From assembly GCA_964492185.1 (NCBI GenBank), contig CAZBJH010000006.1, positions 1 through 55,766 on the forward strand: a DNA stretch of 55,766 nucleotides. Direction: 5' to 3'. The translations under genes and the position numbers were made by a program. This document shows positions 36,539 through 45,314 of the stretch, piece by piece. Below the pieces are notes generated by a model, which had not been told where the DNA came from, did not search any database, and saw nothing but the letters and a program-made list of their open reading frames with translations. The stretch's first letter is position 1. Each line of letters starts with the position of its first letter. The stretch comes from JAFGSZ01 sp964492185 (GTDB taxonomy: Bacteria > Bacteroidota > Bacteroidia > Bacteroidales > UBA10428).

Positions 36539-36808
36539 ATGAATATTTATGTTGGTAACCTTGATTTCAAGGTTGATGAAGAAGACCTGAAAGGTATCTT
36601 CGAAGAGTATGGTAATGTATCTGAAACAAAGATTATTACTGATAAGTTTACTGGTAGAAGCAAAGGCTTCGGTTTTGTTACTATGGGAAATATTACCGAA
36701 GGGGAAAAGGCCATTGATGAGTTAAATGGCTCTACACTGGAAAACAGACAGATAGTGGTAAATGAAGCCCGTGAAAAAAAAGAATCAAACAACAGAAGGA
36801 GATTTTAA
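36539..36808 (+). CDS. RRM-type RNA-binding protein
   Basis: This is an 89-aa single RNA-recognition-motif protein. RNP2 is IYVGNL (3-8) and RNP1 is KGFGFVTM (42-49), with the usual beta-alpha-beta-beta-alpha-beta order, and a basic tail (KKESNNRRRF) closes it. Such glycine-light RRM proteins are common in Bacteroidota and cyanobacteria and bind single-stranded RNA, often under cold or stress control. It is the first gene of a plus-strand operon, 2 bp before the CspA-like gene, with a long leader. Confidence 0.93.
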   Translation: MNIYVGNLDFKVDEEDLKGIFEEYGNVSETKIITDKFTGRSKGFGFVTMGNITEGEKAIDELNGSTLENRQIVVNEAREKKESNNRRRF

Positions 36809-36810
36809 TT

Positions 36811-37002
36811 ATGAATCATGGTAAAGTAAAATGGTATAACGAAACCAAGGGTTTTGGTTTTATCGAATCAAAAGAAGGGAAAGATATATTTGTGCATCGT
36901 TCCGGTTTACTAAGTGCATTTGGAGGTTTAGCCCCTGAACAGGAAGTGGAATTTGATGTGAGACAGGGTGATAAAGGGCTGGTAGCTTTTAATGTTAAAT
37001 AA
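36811..37002 (+). CDS. Cold-shock protein, CspA family
   Basis: A 63-aa single cold-shock domain. RNP1 is KGFGFI (13-18), RNP2 is DIFVH (25-29), and the start GKVKWYNETKG is typical of the family. It binds single-stranded RNA and DNA and acts as an RNA chaperone. It is encoded 2 bp after the RRM gene and 11 bp before the nitronate monooxygenase, so the three are almost certainly cotranscribed. Confidence 0.94.
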   Translation: MNHGKVKWYNETKGFGFIESKEGKDIFVHRSGLLSAFGGLAPEQEVEFDVRQGDKGLVAFNVK

Positions 37003-37013
37003 AAAAGGAATAT

Positions 37014-38096
37014 TTGAAATCATTTCAAATTGGAGATTTATTCATACCCGTTCCAATCGTTCAGGGAGGAATGGGTATTGGAGTATCACTGTCAGGACTT
37101 GCCTCGGCGGTGGCCTCGGCAGGAGGTATCGGGACGATTGCAACAGTTGGTGTTGGCTTGATACATGGTACTCCCGAAAAAACTTTCAGACAAAACAATA
37201 TAGATGGTGTTGTATATGAAATACGTAAAGCACGTAAATTAACAAAAGGAGTACTGGCTGTAAATATTATGTCAGTGCTTACCAATTTTAGTGAACTGGT
37301 TGAGGCTGCTGTTAATGAGAAAATTGATATTATTTTTTCAGGTGCAGGCTTACCGCTTGATTTACCAAAATATAAAGTTAAGGGGAGTAAAACAAAACTT
37401 GTTCCGATCGTGTCATCATTACGTGCAGCCCGGTTAATTGCAAAAAAATGGCTGCAAAGTTTTAATTATGTACCAGATGCTTTTGTTGTTGAAGGCCCTG
37501 CGGCCGGAGGTCACCTGGGATTCAGTTATGAAGATTTAGACAGTAAAAAGTTCACTTTGGAAGAACTGGTTGCAGATATCGTGCCTTTTGCAGAGGTATT
37601 GTCTAAAATTCATGGTAAAACTGTTCCGATAATAGCCGGTGGTGGAATTACAAATGGTCATCAAATAAGAAAAATTTTGGAAATTGGCGCTTCGGCAGTA
37701 CAGTTAGGCAGTAGCTTCATAGCTACCTCTGAATGTGATGCTTCTGTTGGTTTTAAACAAGCTATTGTTCAATCGAACAAAGAGCATATCAGGTTAATTA
37801 AAAGTCCTGTGGGACTCCCGGGAAGAGCCGTGGAAAACGATTTTTTACTGTCAGCAGAACTGGGAAAGAAGCGTCCCGACAAATGTAAATATAATTGCAT
37901 AAAATCCTGTAATCCCAAAACAACTGATTATTGTATCGCCGAAGCTTTACTATCTGCCTATAATGGAAATTTTAAATCAGGATTTGTCTTTTCAGGGGAA
38001 AATGCCCATCTGATCAATTCAATAACAACTGTTGATGAGGTTTTCAACAGGTTAATTGATGAGTTTAAGAACAAATTGAAACCTGCTAATATATAA
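37014..38096 (+). CDS. Nitronate monooxygenase family flavoprotein
   Basis: A 360-aa TIM-barrel FMN enzyme. The N-terminal phosphate/flavin motif is PIVQGGMGIG (14-22) and the catalytic His167 lies in EGPAAGGHLGF. Further glycine-rich FMN contacts are IIAGGGITNG and VQLGSSFIATSE. The C-terminal region has a four-Cys cluster at about 297-314 (KCKYNCIKSCNP). It oxidises nitronates; FabK-like enoyl-ACP reductases share the fold. It starts with TTG at 37014, preceded by a clear AAAAAAGGA ribosome-binding site, rare for this phylum. Its place in an RNA-binding operon is odd. Confidence 0.88.
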   Translation: MKSFQIGDLFIPVPIVQGGMGIGVSLSGLASAVASAGGIGTIATVGVGLIHGTPEKTFRQNNIDGVVYEIRKARKLTKGVLAVNIMSVLTNFSELVEAAVNEKIDIIFSGAGLPLDLPKYKVKGSKTKLVPIVSSLRAARLIAKKWLQSFNYVPDAFVVEGPAAGGHLGFSYEDLDSKKFTLEELVADIVPFAEVLSKIHGKTVPIIAGGGITNGHQIRKILEIGASAVQLGSSFIATSECDASVGFKQAIVQSNKEHIRLIKSPVGLPGRAVENDFLLSAELGKKRPDKCKYNCIKSCNPKTTDYCIAEALLSAYNGNFKSGFVFSGENAHLINSITTVDEVFNRLIDEFKNKLKPANI

Positions 38097-38098
38097 TT

Positions 38099-38965
38099 AT
38101 GAGGCAACTGAAGATAACCCAACAAATTACATACCGGGATGAAAACTCGGTGAACCTCTATTTCCAGGAAGTAAATAAATACCCAATGGTCAGTGTGGAA
38201 GAAGAAGTGGCGTTGTCGTTAAGAATACACAAAGGAGACGAAATTGCTTTACAAAAGTTGGTAGAAGCCAATTTACGCTTTGTTATTTCTGTAGCCAAGC
38301 AATATCAGAACCAGGGGTTGTCTTTTGCCGACCTGATAAACGAGGGAAATGTTGGATTGGTTAAGGCAGCAGGTAAATTTGATGAAACCAGGGGCTTTAA
38401 ATTTATTTCCTATGCGGTTTGGTGGATCCGCCAATCGATAATGCAAGCAATTTCGGAACAAACACGTATTGTTCGGTTACCATTAAATCGTTTGGCTTCC
38501 ATAAATAAAATATCCAAAGCCATACCATATCTCGAACAGCAATTTGAGAGAGAGCCTACCAATGGTGAAATAGCCGAATATTTAGACCTGAATGAAAATT
38601 CAATAGCCGAGGACAATAAAATTAAACATAAGCAGGTATCCTTCGATAAGCCTTTGTCACATAATGGTGAGAGTGATTTTTCATTGTATGATATTATTGA
38701 AACCGATACAATCCCAACACCGGATAATGGACTTGTATCCGAGTCATTAAGGATAGATTTACTGCGTGCCATGAAAAAACTGAATGAGCGGGAATTTATC
38801 ATAATTTCAATGTCATTCGGTATAAATAACAATAAAACTTATAGCCTTGATGAAATTTCCAATGTAATGAATATCACCAGCGAACGGGTAAGGCAAATAA
38901 AAAGTGCAGGATTATTTAAATTAAAAAAGATAATGTCCGGAAAACATAGTTTTCTCGATAGTTAA
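38099..38965 (+). CDS. Second primary-type sigma-70 factor
   Basis: A 288-aa sigma factor with the compact form of Bacteroidota RpoD, including the start MRQLKITQQITYR. Region 2 is at about 55-125 (NLRFVISVAKQYQNQGLS, FDETRGFKFISYAVWWIRQ). Region 3 is at 135-175. Region 4.2 has the helix-turn-helix SLDEISNVMNITSERVRQIKS at 249-268. Compared with typical housekeeping RpoD of the phylum, regions 3 and 4 are much diverged, so this is probably a group 2 paralogue. It overlaps the operon tightly (2 bp gap). It may direct a stress or cold regulon; target promoters are unknown. Confidence 0.88.
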   Translation: MRQLKITQQITYRDENSVNLYFQEVNKYPMVSVEEEVALSLRIHKGDEIALQKLVEANLRFVISVAKQYQNQGLSFADLINEGNVGLVKAAGKFDETRGFKFISYAVWWIRQSIMQAISEQTRIVRLPLNRLASINKISKAIPYLEQQFEREPTNGEIAEYLDLNENSIAEDNKIKHKQVSFDKPLSHNGESDFSLYDIIETDTIPTPDNGLVSESLRIDLLRAMKKLNEREFIIISMSFGINNNKTYSLDEISNVMNITSERVRQIKSAGLFKLKKIMSGKHSFLDS

Positions 38966-38983
38966 TAATATTAATACAATTGA

Positions 38984-39430
38984 ATGGGAAAAGGCAAAGA
39001 ATCTTTTGGTAAAAAAGAAGTAAGAAATAAACAAGTAAAAAAACGTAAAGAAAAAGCGGAGCGCAGGCAGGAAAGGAAAGAGCAAGGTAAAAAAGGAAGC
39101 CTGGATGATATGATGGCCTGGGTGGATGAAAATGGAATGATTACTTCATCACCACCTGATTTATCACATAAAAAAATAATTAAAGCCGAAAATATTGAGA
39201 TTGGAGTCCCTAAAGCTGAATTCCGAATAAACAACAAAATAAGGTCAGGAAGACTTAAAAACTTTGATGAATCAAAAGGATTTGGTTTCATTACCGATTC
39301 TGATACCAGAGAATCCATTTTTGTACACACCAACGATTGTTTAGAGCCTTTAAAAGTTGGGGGCAGAGTAGAATTCGAAACTGAAAAAGGAATCAAGGGG
39401 CTGAAAGCTGTAAATGCAAAACCAATATAG
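38984..39430 (+). CDS. Cold-shock-domain protein with basic N-terminal extension
   Basis: A 148-aa protein. Residues 1-38 are extremely rich in Lys, Arg and Glu (RKEKAERRQERKEQGKKG) and probably form a charged helix that binds RNA or ribosomes. A short linker with DDMMAWVDENGMI follows. The cold-shock domain is at 87-147, with RNP1 KGFGFI (98-103) and RNP2 SIFVH (111-115). It follows the sigma gene by 18 bp and ends just before the NYN gene. It is an RNA chaperone by family. Confidence 0.9.
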   Translation: MGKGKESFGKKEVRNKQVKKRKEKAERRQERKEQGKKGSLDDMMAWVDENGMITSSPPDLSHKKIIKAENIEIGVPKAEFRINNKIRSGRLKNFDESKGFGFITDSDTRESIFVHTNDCLEPLKVGGRVEFETEKGIKGLKAVNAKPI

Positions 39431-39452
39431 ACATGTCTCAACTGTTATAAAT

Positions 39453-40181
39453 ATGAATATCAACTTAGCCGTACTTATTGATGGTGATAATATACCCTCC
39501 GCATTTGTAAAAGAGATGATGGAGGAGATCGCCAAATATGGAAATCCGACAATTAAGAGAATCTATGGCGATTGGACTAAACCTAATCTTTCCAAATGGA
39601 AAAATATGCTTTTAGAACATGCAATTACACCTGTTCAGCAGTATGCGTATACATCTGGAAAGAATGCAACTGATTCTGCTATGATCATCGATGCAATGGA
39701 TATATTGTATTCTGAAAAAGTAAACGGATTTTGCATTGTATCAAGTGATAGTGATTTTACAAGATTAGCTACCCGTTTAAGAGAGGCCGGAATGCAGGTA
39801 ATTGGAATTGGAGAAAAGAAAACTCCGAATCCATTTATAGTAGCATGTGACAAATTCATATACATTGAAATTCTGAAAAACAAATCAGTAGAAAAAGCTT
39901 CAGAAGAAGAAAAAGACCAGGGAAAGGAGTCATTTGAAAAAATTACCAGTAAGGTGATAAAACTAATTTCAACCACAATAACAGACTTGTCTGATGATGA
40001 CGGATGGGCTTTCTTAGGTGATGTTGGCAGTTTATTGCAAAAGAAACAACCAAATTTTGACCCCAGGAATTATGGATTTCAGAAACTAACACCACTTATA
40101 AAAGCTACTCAGAAATTTAAAATAGAGCAAAGAGAAAATCCCAAGAGTAGTAACAAACTGATTTTTGTAAAAAACAAATAG
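39453..40181 (+). CDS. NYN-domain RNase with OST-HTH/LOTUS domain
   Basis: A 242-aa protein from the ATG at 39453; the frame opens earlier at 39414 but would overlap the previous gene. The N-terminal NYN/PIN-like fold has acidic motifs LIDGDN (8-13), NATDSAMIIDAMDIL and SSDSDFTRLA, the pattern of metal-dependent ribonucleases of the LabA/MARF1 group. The C-terminal 90 residues form an OST-HTH/LOTUS domain (GWAFLGDVGSLLQKKQPNFD, then YGFQKLTPLI), which binds RNA or helicases. It is the last gene of the RNA-binding operon and may process RNA bound by its partners. Confidence 0.9.
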   Translation: MNINLAVLIDGDNIPSAFVKEMMEEIAKYGNPTIKRIYGDWTKPNLSKWKNMLLEHAITPVQQYAYTSGKNATDSAMIIDAMDILYSEKVNGFCIVSSDSDFTRLATRLREAGMQVIGIGEKKTPNPFIVACDKFIYIEILKNKSVEKASEEEKDQGKESFEKITSKVIKLISTTITDLSDDDGWAFLGDVGSLLQKKQPNFDPRNYGFQKLTPLIKATQKFKIEQRENPKSSNKLIFVKNK

Positions 40182-40240
40182 TCGCTAATTCGATTGAGAA
40201 ATAAGTCACTGATACTATAAGACAGAATATACTGGTTTCC

Positions 40241-40271
40241 AAAAGATACTTTAAAGCTCCTAAAAGTATCT
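40241..40271 (-). terminator. Stem-loop terminator after the desaturase gene
   Basis: AGATACTTT (40244-40252) and AAAGTATCT (40263-40271) form a perfect 9-bp stem, followed on the minus strand by TTTTGG. It begins 4 bp after the desaturase stop. It could also serve the convergent NYN gene. Confidence 0.55.
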
Positions 40272-40274
40272 ATT

Positions 40275-41423
40275 CTAAACTGCTTTTTTTATGGAAACGA
40301 GCTTATTACTTTCAGAATATCCAGATTGTGAAGGTTTCATGTTTATCGTTGTACCAAGCATCTTTAACATTAAAGCATGCTGATATACCGCCCCTGGAAA
40401 GGTTTTATTTACATGATAAGGGAGTTGGTGTCTCAGGGCTGTTTCTTCTACTATCTTAGCCAGGTTTTTATAATGAACATGACTGATATTTGGAAAAAGA
40501 TGATGAACCACCTGGTAATTCAATCCGCCAATAAACCATGAGAATAATCTACTATTGGGAGCAAAATCACTGGTTGTATACAATTGATGTACAGCCCAGT
40601 TATTATTCAATTCGTTATTGTTATCTGGTAATGGATAGTCTGAAGTAGGTACAACATGTGCAGTTTGAAAAATGGTGCTTAAAACCAGTCCACCGGTGAA
40701 ATGCATAATCAGGAATCCTGATAAAATCCAATACCAGGGCAGCGGAATAAACATTAAGGGCAAAGCAAGAAAAATCGTATAATACAAAACTTTCGAAATC
40801 AGTAATCTAAAATACAATGGCCTGTAATTACCCCTGCCAGTTAATACTGCACCCTCATTCTTGTATTTTCTCAATTGCTTAAAATCTTTAATTGTAACCC
40901 ATGAAAAGGTCATTAGACCATAAAAGAACCATGCGTAAATGTATTGGTATTTATGCACTTTCTTAAGTGGTTTGTGTGGCGAGAAGCGTAAAACACCGCC
41001 ATGTGCAATATCTTCATCATGCCCTTCGATATTTGTATATCCATGATGCAGCGTATTGTGCTGGTATTTCCAGTTTGCCGGAAAACCTCCTAAAAGATAC
41101 AAGGAATTACCAAACAGGTTGTTCACCCAACGATATTTTGAAAATGAACCATGATTGGCATCATGCATGGTTACCAAACCCAATCCTGACATACCAAGTC
41201 CCATTACTACCCAACATATTAATACCAGACCTAACGAACTAACTAAACCAGAAATCATCAATCCATAAGGAATAGCGTAGACCATTAACATAAGTAAAGT
41301 TTTAATCAATATGATTTTTCCACCATGTTTTTCTATTCCTTTATTTTTGAAATAGTTATTTACTTCACTGCGTAATTCTGTTACAAACTCTTGTTTGTCT
41401 TTTTTATATTTTAAATTCTTCAT
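40275..41423 (-). CDS. Membrane fatty-acid desaturase
   Basis: A 382-aa integral membrane di-iron desaturase. The three histidine boxes are H87DANH91, H122NTLHH127 and Q304VVHH308 (the Q-x-x-HH type of front-end or acyl-lipid desaturases). Hydrophobic segments lie at about 38-85 and 205-255. No cytochrome b5 domain is fused. It introduces double bonds in membrane acyl chains, which increases fluidity, for instance in the cold. It lies 24 bp after the radical SAM gene in a two-gene operon. Regiospecificity cannot be read from sequence. Confidence 0.92.
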   Translation of the reverse strand: MKNLKYKKDKQEFVTELRSEVNNYFKNKGIEKHGGKIILIKTLLMLMVYAIPYGLMISGLVSSLGLVLICWVVMGLGMSGLGLVTMHDANHGSFSKYRWVNNLFGNSLYLLGGFPANWKYQHNTLHHGYTNIEGHDEDIAHGGVLRFSPHKPLKKVHKYQYIYAWFFYGLMTFSWVTIKDFKQLRKYKNEGAVLTGRGNYRPLYFRLLISKVLYYTIFLALPLMFIPLPWYWILSGFLIMHFTGGLVLSTIFQTAHVVPTSDYPLPDNNNELNNNWAVHQLYTTSDFAPNSRLFSWFIGGLNYQVVHHLFPNISHVHYKNLAKIVEETALRHQLPYHVNKTFPGAVYQHALMLKMLGTTINMKPSQSGYSESNKLVSIKKAV

Positions 41424-41447
41424 TTTTTAATTAGTTACTTTTATTTT

Positions 41448-42932
41448 CTATGCGCTCCTTAAACCGTAAACTGTTCTGAAATGATAGCCATATACAGCCA
41501 GTGTTACAGCATCGATAAACAATTTTGGTTTTCTGAAAATTGTCCAAACCATAAATTTCCAATACTCAAAACGCCCTTTATTTACCAATCCAAGTATAAA
41601 AATAGATTTCACAAATGCCTTAATACGACTCATATCTAAATCGCTTTTTCCAACTTTAACAGGTTTATAATTTTTTAGCATTTCCCTTATCCTTTGGTAA
41701 TAAGGTTTATCTTTATAAATGCTGTTTATTATGTGTTGATATCCTTCCAGTAGTTCCCGCTGATTCATTTTTGGTATAAAGTTCATGCTAAAGTCGGTGT
41801 TACTACCTGTGGCATCAATTGTTAAGCGGTTCTCCATTTCCATTTGTCGGTATAATTGTGTGTTTTTAGGCGCATTCAATAAGCCGACCATAGCCGAGAC
41901 AATACCGCTTTTCTGAATAAAATCGACCTGTCTTTGAAAAACTGTCTCTGTATCGCTGTCAAACCCAACAATAAAACCACCTGAAACCTGCAAACCAGCT
42001 TTTTGAATTTGTTTTACATTTTCCAGTAAATCCCGGTTTTCGTTTTGTACTTTATGGCAACTCTGCAACGATTCTTTAACTGGTGTTTCAATACCAATAA
42101 AGGTTGAAGTAAAACCTGCAATACGCATCATTTGCAATAACATTGAATCGTCAGCCAGGTTAATCGAAGTCTGGGCATTAAACTTAAACGGATGCTTGTG
42201 GGTTTCCATCCAGGTAATCATATCGGGTAGAATGCTGTTTTTAACGACTTTCTTGTTTCCAATAAAATTATCATCTACTACTGCAACCGGGCCACGCCAA
42301 TTTAGTTTGTATAACGTATCAAGTTCTTCTAATATCTGCTTACTGCTTTTCATCCGTACTTTATGCCCTAACAGGGCTGTTATTTCACAAAAATCGCAGT
42401 TAAACGGGCATCCGCGCGATACCTGCATGTTCATAAAAGCATAATCATTCATTTTTAGCAGATGATAATCAGGGACAGGAGTTGACGATAAATCGGCATA
42501 TTCATTGGTACGATATATTCTTTTTAGGCGACCCGTTTGCCAATCTTTCAAAAAATCAGCCATGGTTATCTCTGCCTCATTTAATATAAAATGGTCTATT
42601 TGCGGATAGTTTTCATAGTCCTGTGTAAACAATGGGCCACCTGCAATTATTTTAGCAGGATAATTTTGGCATCTGTCCAGGATTTCGTTTACCGAATCTT
42701 TCTGCACATACATACCACTTAAAAAGATATAGTCAGCCCATTCCAGGTCTTTATCTTCAAGCTTTTCAATATTCATGTCCACCAACTTCTTTTGCCAGTT
42801 TTCGGGCAACATGGCCGAAACGGTAATAAGACCCAGGGGAGGAACAGCAGCTTTTTTCGAAATAAACTTTAAAACATGTTTAAAACTCCAGTAAGTGTCC
42901 GGGTACTTCGGGTATATCATTAAAACATTCAT
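41448..42932 (-). CDS. B12-binding-domain radical SAM protein
   Basis: A 494-aa enzyme. Residues 1-135 form a Rossmann-like cobalamin-binding region (MNVLMIYPKYPDTYWSFKHV), without a DxHxxG base-off motif that I can see. The radical SAM core follows, with the [4Fe-4S] cysteines C175, C179 and C182 (SRGCPFNCDFCEI). The C-terminal third fits DUF4070, as in the HpnJ-like group. Such enzymes do methylations or rearrangements of lipids and other molecules. The shared operon with a desaturase suggests lipid modification; that is inference. Confidence 0.88.
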   Translation of the reverse strand: MNVLMIYPKYPDTYWSFKHVLKFISKKAAVPPLGLITVSAMLPENWQKKLVDMNIEKLEDKDLEWADYIFLSGMYVQKDSVNEILDRCQNYPAKIIAGGPLFTQDYENYPQIDHFILNEAEITMADFLKDWQTGRLKRIYRTNEYADLSSTPVPDYHLLKMNDYAFMNMQVSRGCPFNCDFCEITALLGHKVRMKSSKQILEELDTLYKLNWRGPVAVVDDNFIGNKKVVKNSILPDMITWMETHKHPFKFNAQTSINLADDSMLLQMMRIAGFTSTFIGIETPVKESLQSCHKVQNENRDLLENVKQIQKAGLQVSGGFIVGFDSDTETVFQRQVDFIQKSGIVSAMVGLLNAPKNTQLYRQMEMENRLTIDATGSNTDFSMNFIPKMNQRELLEGYQHIINSIYKDKPYYQRIREMLKNYKPVKVGKSDLDMSRIKAFVKSIFILGLVNKGRFEYWKFMVWTIFRKPKLFIDAVTLAVYGYHFRTVYGLRSA

Positions 42933-42961
42933 ATTATGCGCTAATTATTTCTTAATTGACA

Positions 42962-42989
42962 CAAAGTTATGTTGGTCTGCTATATCAAA
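42962..42989 (-). promoter_or_regulatory. Promoter of the radical SAM-desaturase operon
   Basis: On the minus strand, TAACTTTG (42969-42962) is an exact -7 box and TTTG (42989-42986) lies 16 bp upstream, slightly short of the usual 19. The leader would be about 20 nt. Confidence 0.5.
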
Positions 42990-43086
42990 AAAACAGAAGG
43001 GATTAGCACAATCTATTATGGGATTAAAAACAATTTCAATTGTGAATAGCACTTGTGATTTGGGAATGTTATTCGCCCCTGTGCCT

Positions 43087-43959
43087 TTATAGGAGTTCTT
43101 TTACGGCCATTAAATATTGTCTTGACACAGGAATGGTTTCTTTCGTTTTATCAAGGCTTAACCAATATGAATTAAAATTTTTATTGAGTTTATCGATGTA
43201 TTGAATATTCACCAAACCGGTTCGGTGTGTGCGTATAAAATTATTGAATTCGGATAGTTGCTGCTCTATGTTTCGTAAAGTGTTCCGAACCATTTTCTTT
43301 TTTACAATTCCTTCATCATGATAGCCAATTTCCACATAATTATCGGCTGATTTTGCATATACAATCTCAGAAACCTGGATCCTGAAATTATCGGATTCAT
43401 TATCTGAAGCAATTTCGATATGCTTATTTGAATAACTTTCCGAAAACTGTTTTAGTTTATTTTGTATTAAACGGGTTTCGAGTATATGATTTTTAAGCCG
43501 AACCTGGTATGAATTTATCCTAATTTTTAAATTGATAGTAACCGGAAGGCTTAAACAAATAAAAACTACCCTTACAACTGTATTGAAAGTAATACTAACC
43601 TGTCCGACAAACCTGATATAAAAGATAAATGCAAGGCTTGTCGCAGCAATCTGGAATAAGTAGTAAAGAGGAACATAAACGGAATTATTGTTATTATCTT
43701 CTTCCTTTCTTAATAGAGTGCGCTGAAACAAAACTTGTGAAATAATAAGAAAGATTAACACTATTATTCCAAATCCGGAAAGAAAAAGAAGTTTATTTTC
43801 AAATTCAAATTTATCGGTAGTAAAAGGTTGAAAGAACAGTATAAACAAAAAAATTGCAATAGCTATTCCAAGATATGTCCTGAAATACAATTTTGTAAGC
43901 TGGATGAATTGATTTATGTTTTTATTTGTTGCCAATCGCTTATTATTTTTCAAGGTCAA
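43087..43959 (-). CDS. Membrane-anchored LytTR transcription regulator
   Basis: A 290-aa protein with four predicted transmembrane segments at about 28-44, 57-78, 95-117 and 125-145. A short coiled linker follows, then a C-terminal LytTR DNA-binding domain (about 185-290: IVYAKSADNYVEIGY, FIRTHRTGLVNIQYI). LytTR domains bind direct repeats in promoter regions. No receiver domain or histidine kinase is fused or adjacent, so the membrane part is probably the sensor. It overlaps the end of the zinc-ribbon gene by 17 bp and shares its promoter. Confidence 0.9.
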   Translation of the reverse strand: MTLKNNKRLATNKNINQFIQLTKLYFRTYLGIAIAIFLFILFFQPFTTDKFEFENKLLFLSGFGIIVLIFLIISQVLFQRTLLRKEEDNNNNSVYVPLYYLFQIAATSLAFIFYIRFVGQVSITFNTVVRVVFICLSLPVTINLKIRINSYQVRLKNHILETRLIQNKLKQFSESYSNKHIEIASDNESDNFRIQVSEIVYAKSADNYVEIGYHDEGIVKKKMVRNTLRNIEQQLSEFNNFIRTHRTGLVNIQYIDKLNKNFNSYWLSLDKTKETIPVSRQYLMAVKELL

Positions 43960-44143
43960 CCTTTAATTTTGCAGCAAGTTTTTTAATAAGCGTCCCAACA
44001 TTATAATAATCAATTACCCCAACAACAGACTTACATGATGTACACCTTACAAAAATCAGCTCATAATTTGAATTCACCGGGGTTTCGTTTACCACCTCAA
44101 ATTCTGTATTTGAGCAACTCGGACATATTGATTTATTTTCCAT
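43943..44143 (-). CDS. Small zinc-ribbon protein
   Basis: A 66-aa protein from the ATG at 44143. Two CxxC pairs (C7-x2-C10 and C34-x2-C37) make a zinc ribbon, followed by a short helical tail (GTLIKKLAAKLKVDLEK). The upstream ATG at 44188 lies inside the promoter and was rejected. It overlaps the LytTR gene by 17 bp, so the two are translationally linked. A DNA, RNA or protein-binding role is likely; nothing more can be said. Confidence 0.75.
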   Translation of the reverse strand: MENKSICPSCSNTEFEVVNETPVNSNYELIFVRCTSCKSVVGVIDYYNVGTLIKKLAAKLKVDLEK

Positions 44144-44157
44144 GCTTATAATTTCAC

Positions 44158-44189
44158 CAAAGGTACACCTATTATATAAGCAACGCAAA
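44158..44189 (-). promoter_or_regulatory. Promoter of the zinc-ribbon/LytTR pair
   Basis: On the minus strand TTTG (44189-44186) and TACCTTTG (44165-44158) are 20 bp apart, close to the textbook Bacteroidota promoter. The expected start near 44151 leaves a very short leader of about 8 nt. Confidence 0.65.
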
Positions 44190-44270
44190 AAAAGAAATAC
44201 TACACCGCAGTGTTAGTCATTACCCAAAGGGTAGTTGAACGGGTTGAGTGCGATACCGTAATTTACATTT

Positions 44271-44295
44271 CGCATTCATTGAAATGCGGTTTTTA
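44271..44295 (+). terminator. Weak plus-strand stem-loop with T-run, no upstream gene
   Basis: CGCATT (44271-44276) and AATGCG (44283-44288) pair and are followed by GTTTTTA. A second small hairpin, TACCCAAAGGGTA, lies at 44221-44233. No plus-strand gene precedes it. It could end a small RNA or be chance. Confidence 0.3.
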
Positions 44296-44304
44296 TAAAA
44301 AAGA

Positions 44305-45303
44305 TTATTTCCCTTTTCCTTTTAACTTCTTTATATCCTCTTCAATCTCTTTCAGACTTTCTTCCTTTGATATTTTTTCCCGGACTTTTTTATATTTCTC
44401 ATATTCCTTACCTGACTTTTCTAAAGCCATTTGATGACTTATTTTTCCTGCATGATCTAACAATTCCCTGCCGTTCATTTGTAGAATATTATCCAGACGA
44501 GCAATCCAGTCATTCATATACATAGGTGTTTGTTGTTGTGCCATTGTTTCTGCAAAGGCAAGGTATTGTTCAACCAACAAACCTAAAAACTTTATTTCAT
44601 CTTCCGAAAGATAATTTTTAGCGATACTAACATCGGTTTTTTTGACACTGAGTGCTCCTTTTTTATCGAATGACTGCATGCCCATAAGTGGGAGTGAAGC
44701 ATCTACACGCCTATATACAAGCTCTGCTGCGGTTTGTTGACTGATTGCCCATAGCAATTTGTTTTGTACTACTTTAAAAAACTCAATTGTTTTTTCATCA
44801 TTCGGATTGTAATCAATGCTTGTAGCGTATATATCTTTAATTTTCTGATAAAAAAACCTTTCAGAAAGTCTAATTTCCCGAATACGTTCCTGTAATTCAG
44901 CAAAGTAATTCATTGAATTACCCGATTTAAAACGCTCATCATTCAGAGTAAAACCTTTTACTATATATTCTTTTAACCTTTGTGTAGCCCAAATACGGAA
45001 TTGTGTACCCTGGAGTGATTTTACCCGGTACCCCACAGAGATAATAACATCTAAATTATAATGGTTTACTTCATAAGATTTATTGTCGGATGCAGTTGTT
45101 CGGAATTTCCGAACAACTGAATTTTCAATAAGCTCTTCTTCATCGAAGATATTTTTAATATGCTCACTGATAGTTGCTTTTGACTTTTGAAAGAGTTCAC
45201 AGAGTTGAGCTTGTGTTAGCCAAACGGTTTCATCTTCAAGGCGCACATCTATTTTTATATCGCCTTGGTTGCTTTGGTATATGAGTATTTCACCAGTGTT
45301 CAT
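44305..45303 (-). CDS. RhuM-family protein
   Basis: A 332-aa protein of the RhuM (virulence-type) family. The N-terminal third has the family hallmark VWLTQAQLCELFQKSKATIS, a HTH-like segment, then EVNHYNLDVIISVGYRV and FRIWATQRLKEYIVKGF. The rest is helical with a highly charged tail (EESLKEIEEDIKKLKGKGK). RhuM proteins are frequent passengers of type I restriction operons and other defence islands, but their biochemical role is not established. It lies 11 bp after the DUF5655 gene at the end of the restriction operon. Confidence 0.9.
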   Translation of the reverse strand: MNTGEILIYQSNQGDIKIDVRLEDETVWLTQAQLCELFQKSKATISEHIKNIFDEEELIENSVVRKFRTTASDNKSYEVNHYNLDVIISVGYRVKSLQGTQFRIWATQRLKEYIVKGFTLNDERFKSGNSMNYFAELQERIREIRLSERFFYQKIKDIYATSIDYNPNDEKTIEFFKVVQNKLLWAISQQTAAELVYRRVDASLPLMGMQSFDKKGALSVKKTDVSIAKNYLSEDEIKFLGLLVEQYLAFAETMAQQQTPMYMNDWIARLDNILQMNGRELLDHAGKISHQMALEKSGKEYEKYKKVREKISKEESLKEIEEDIKKLKGKGK

Positions 45304-45314
45304 TCGATGAGAGT

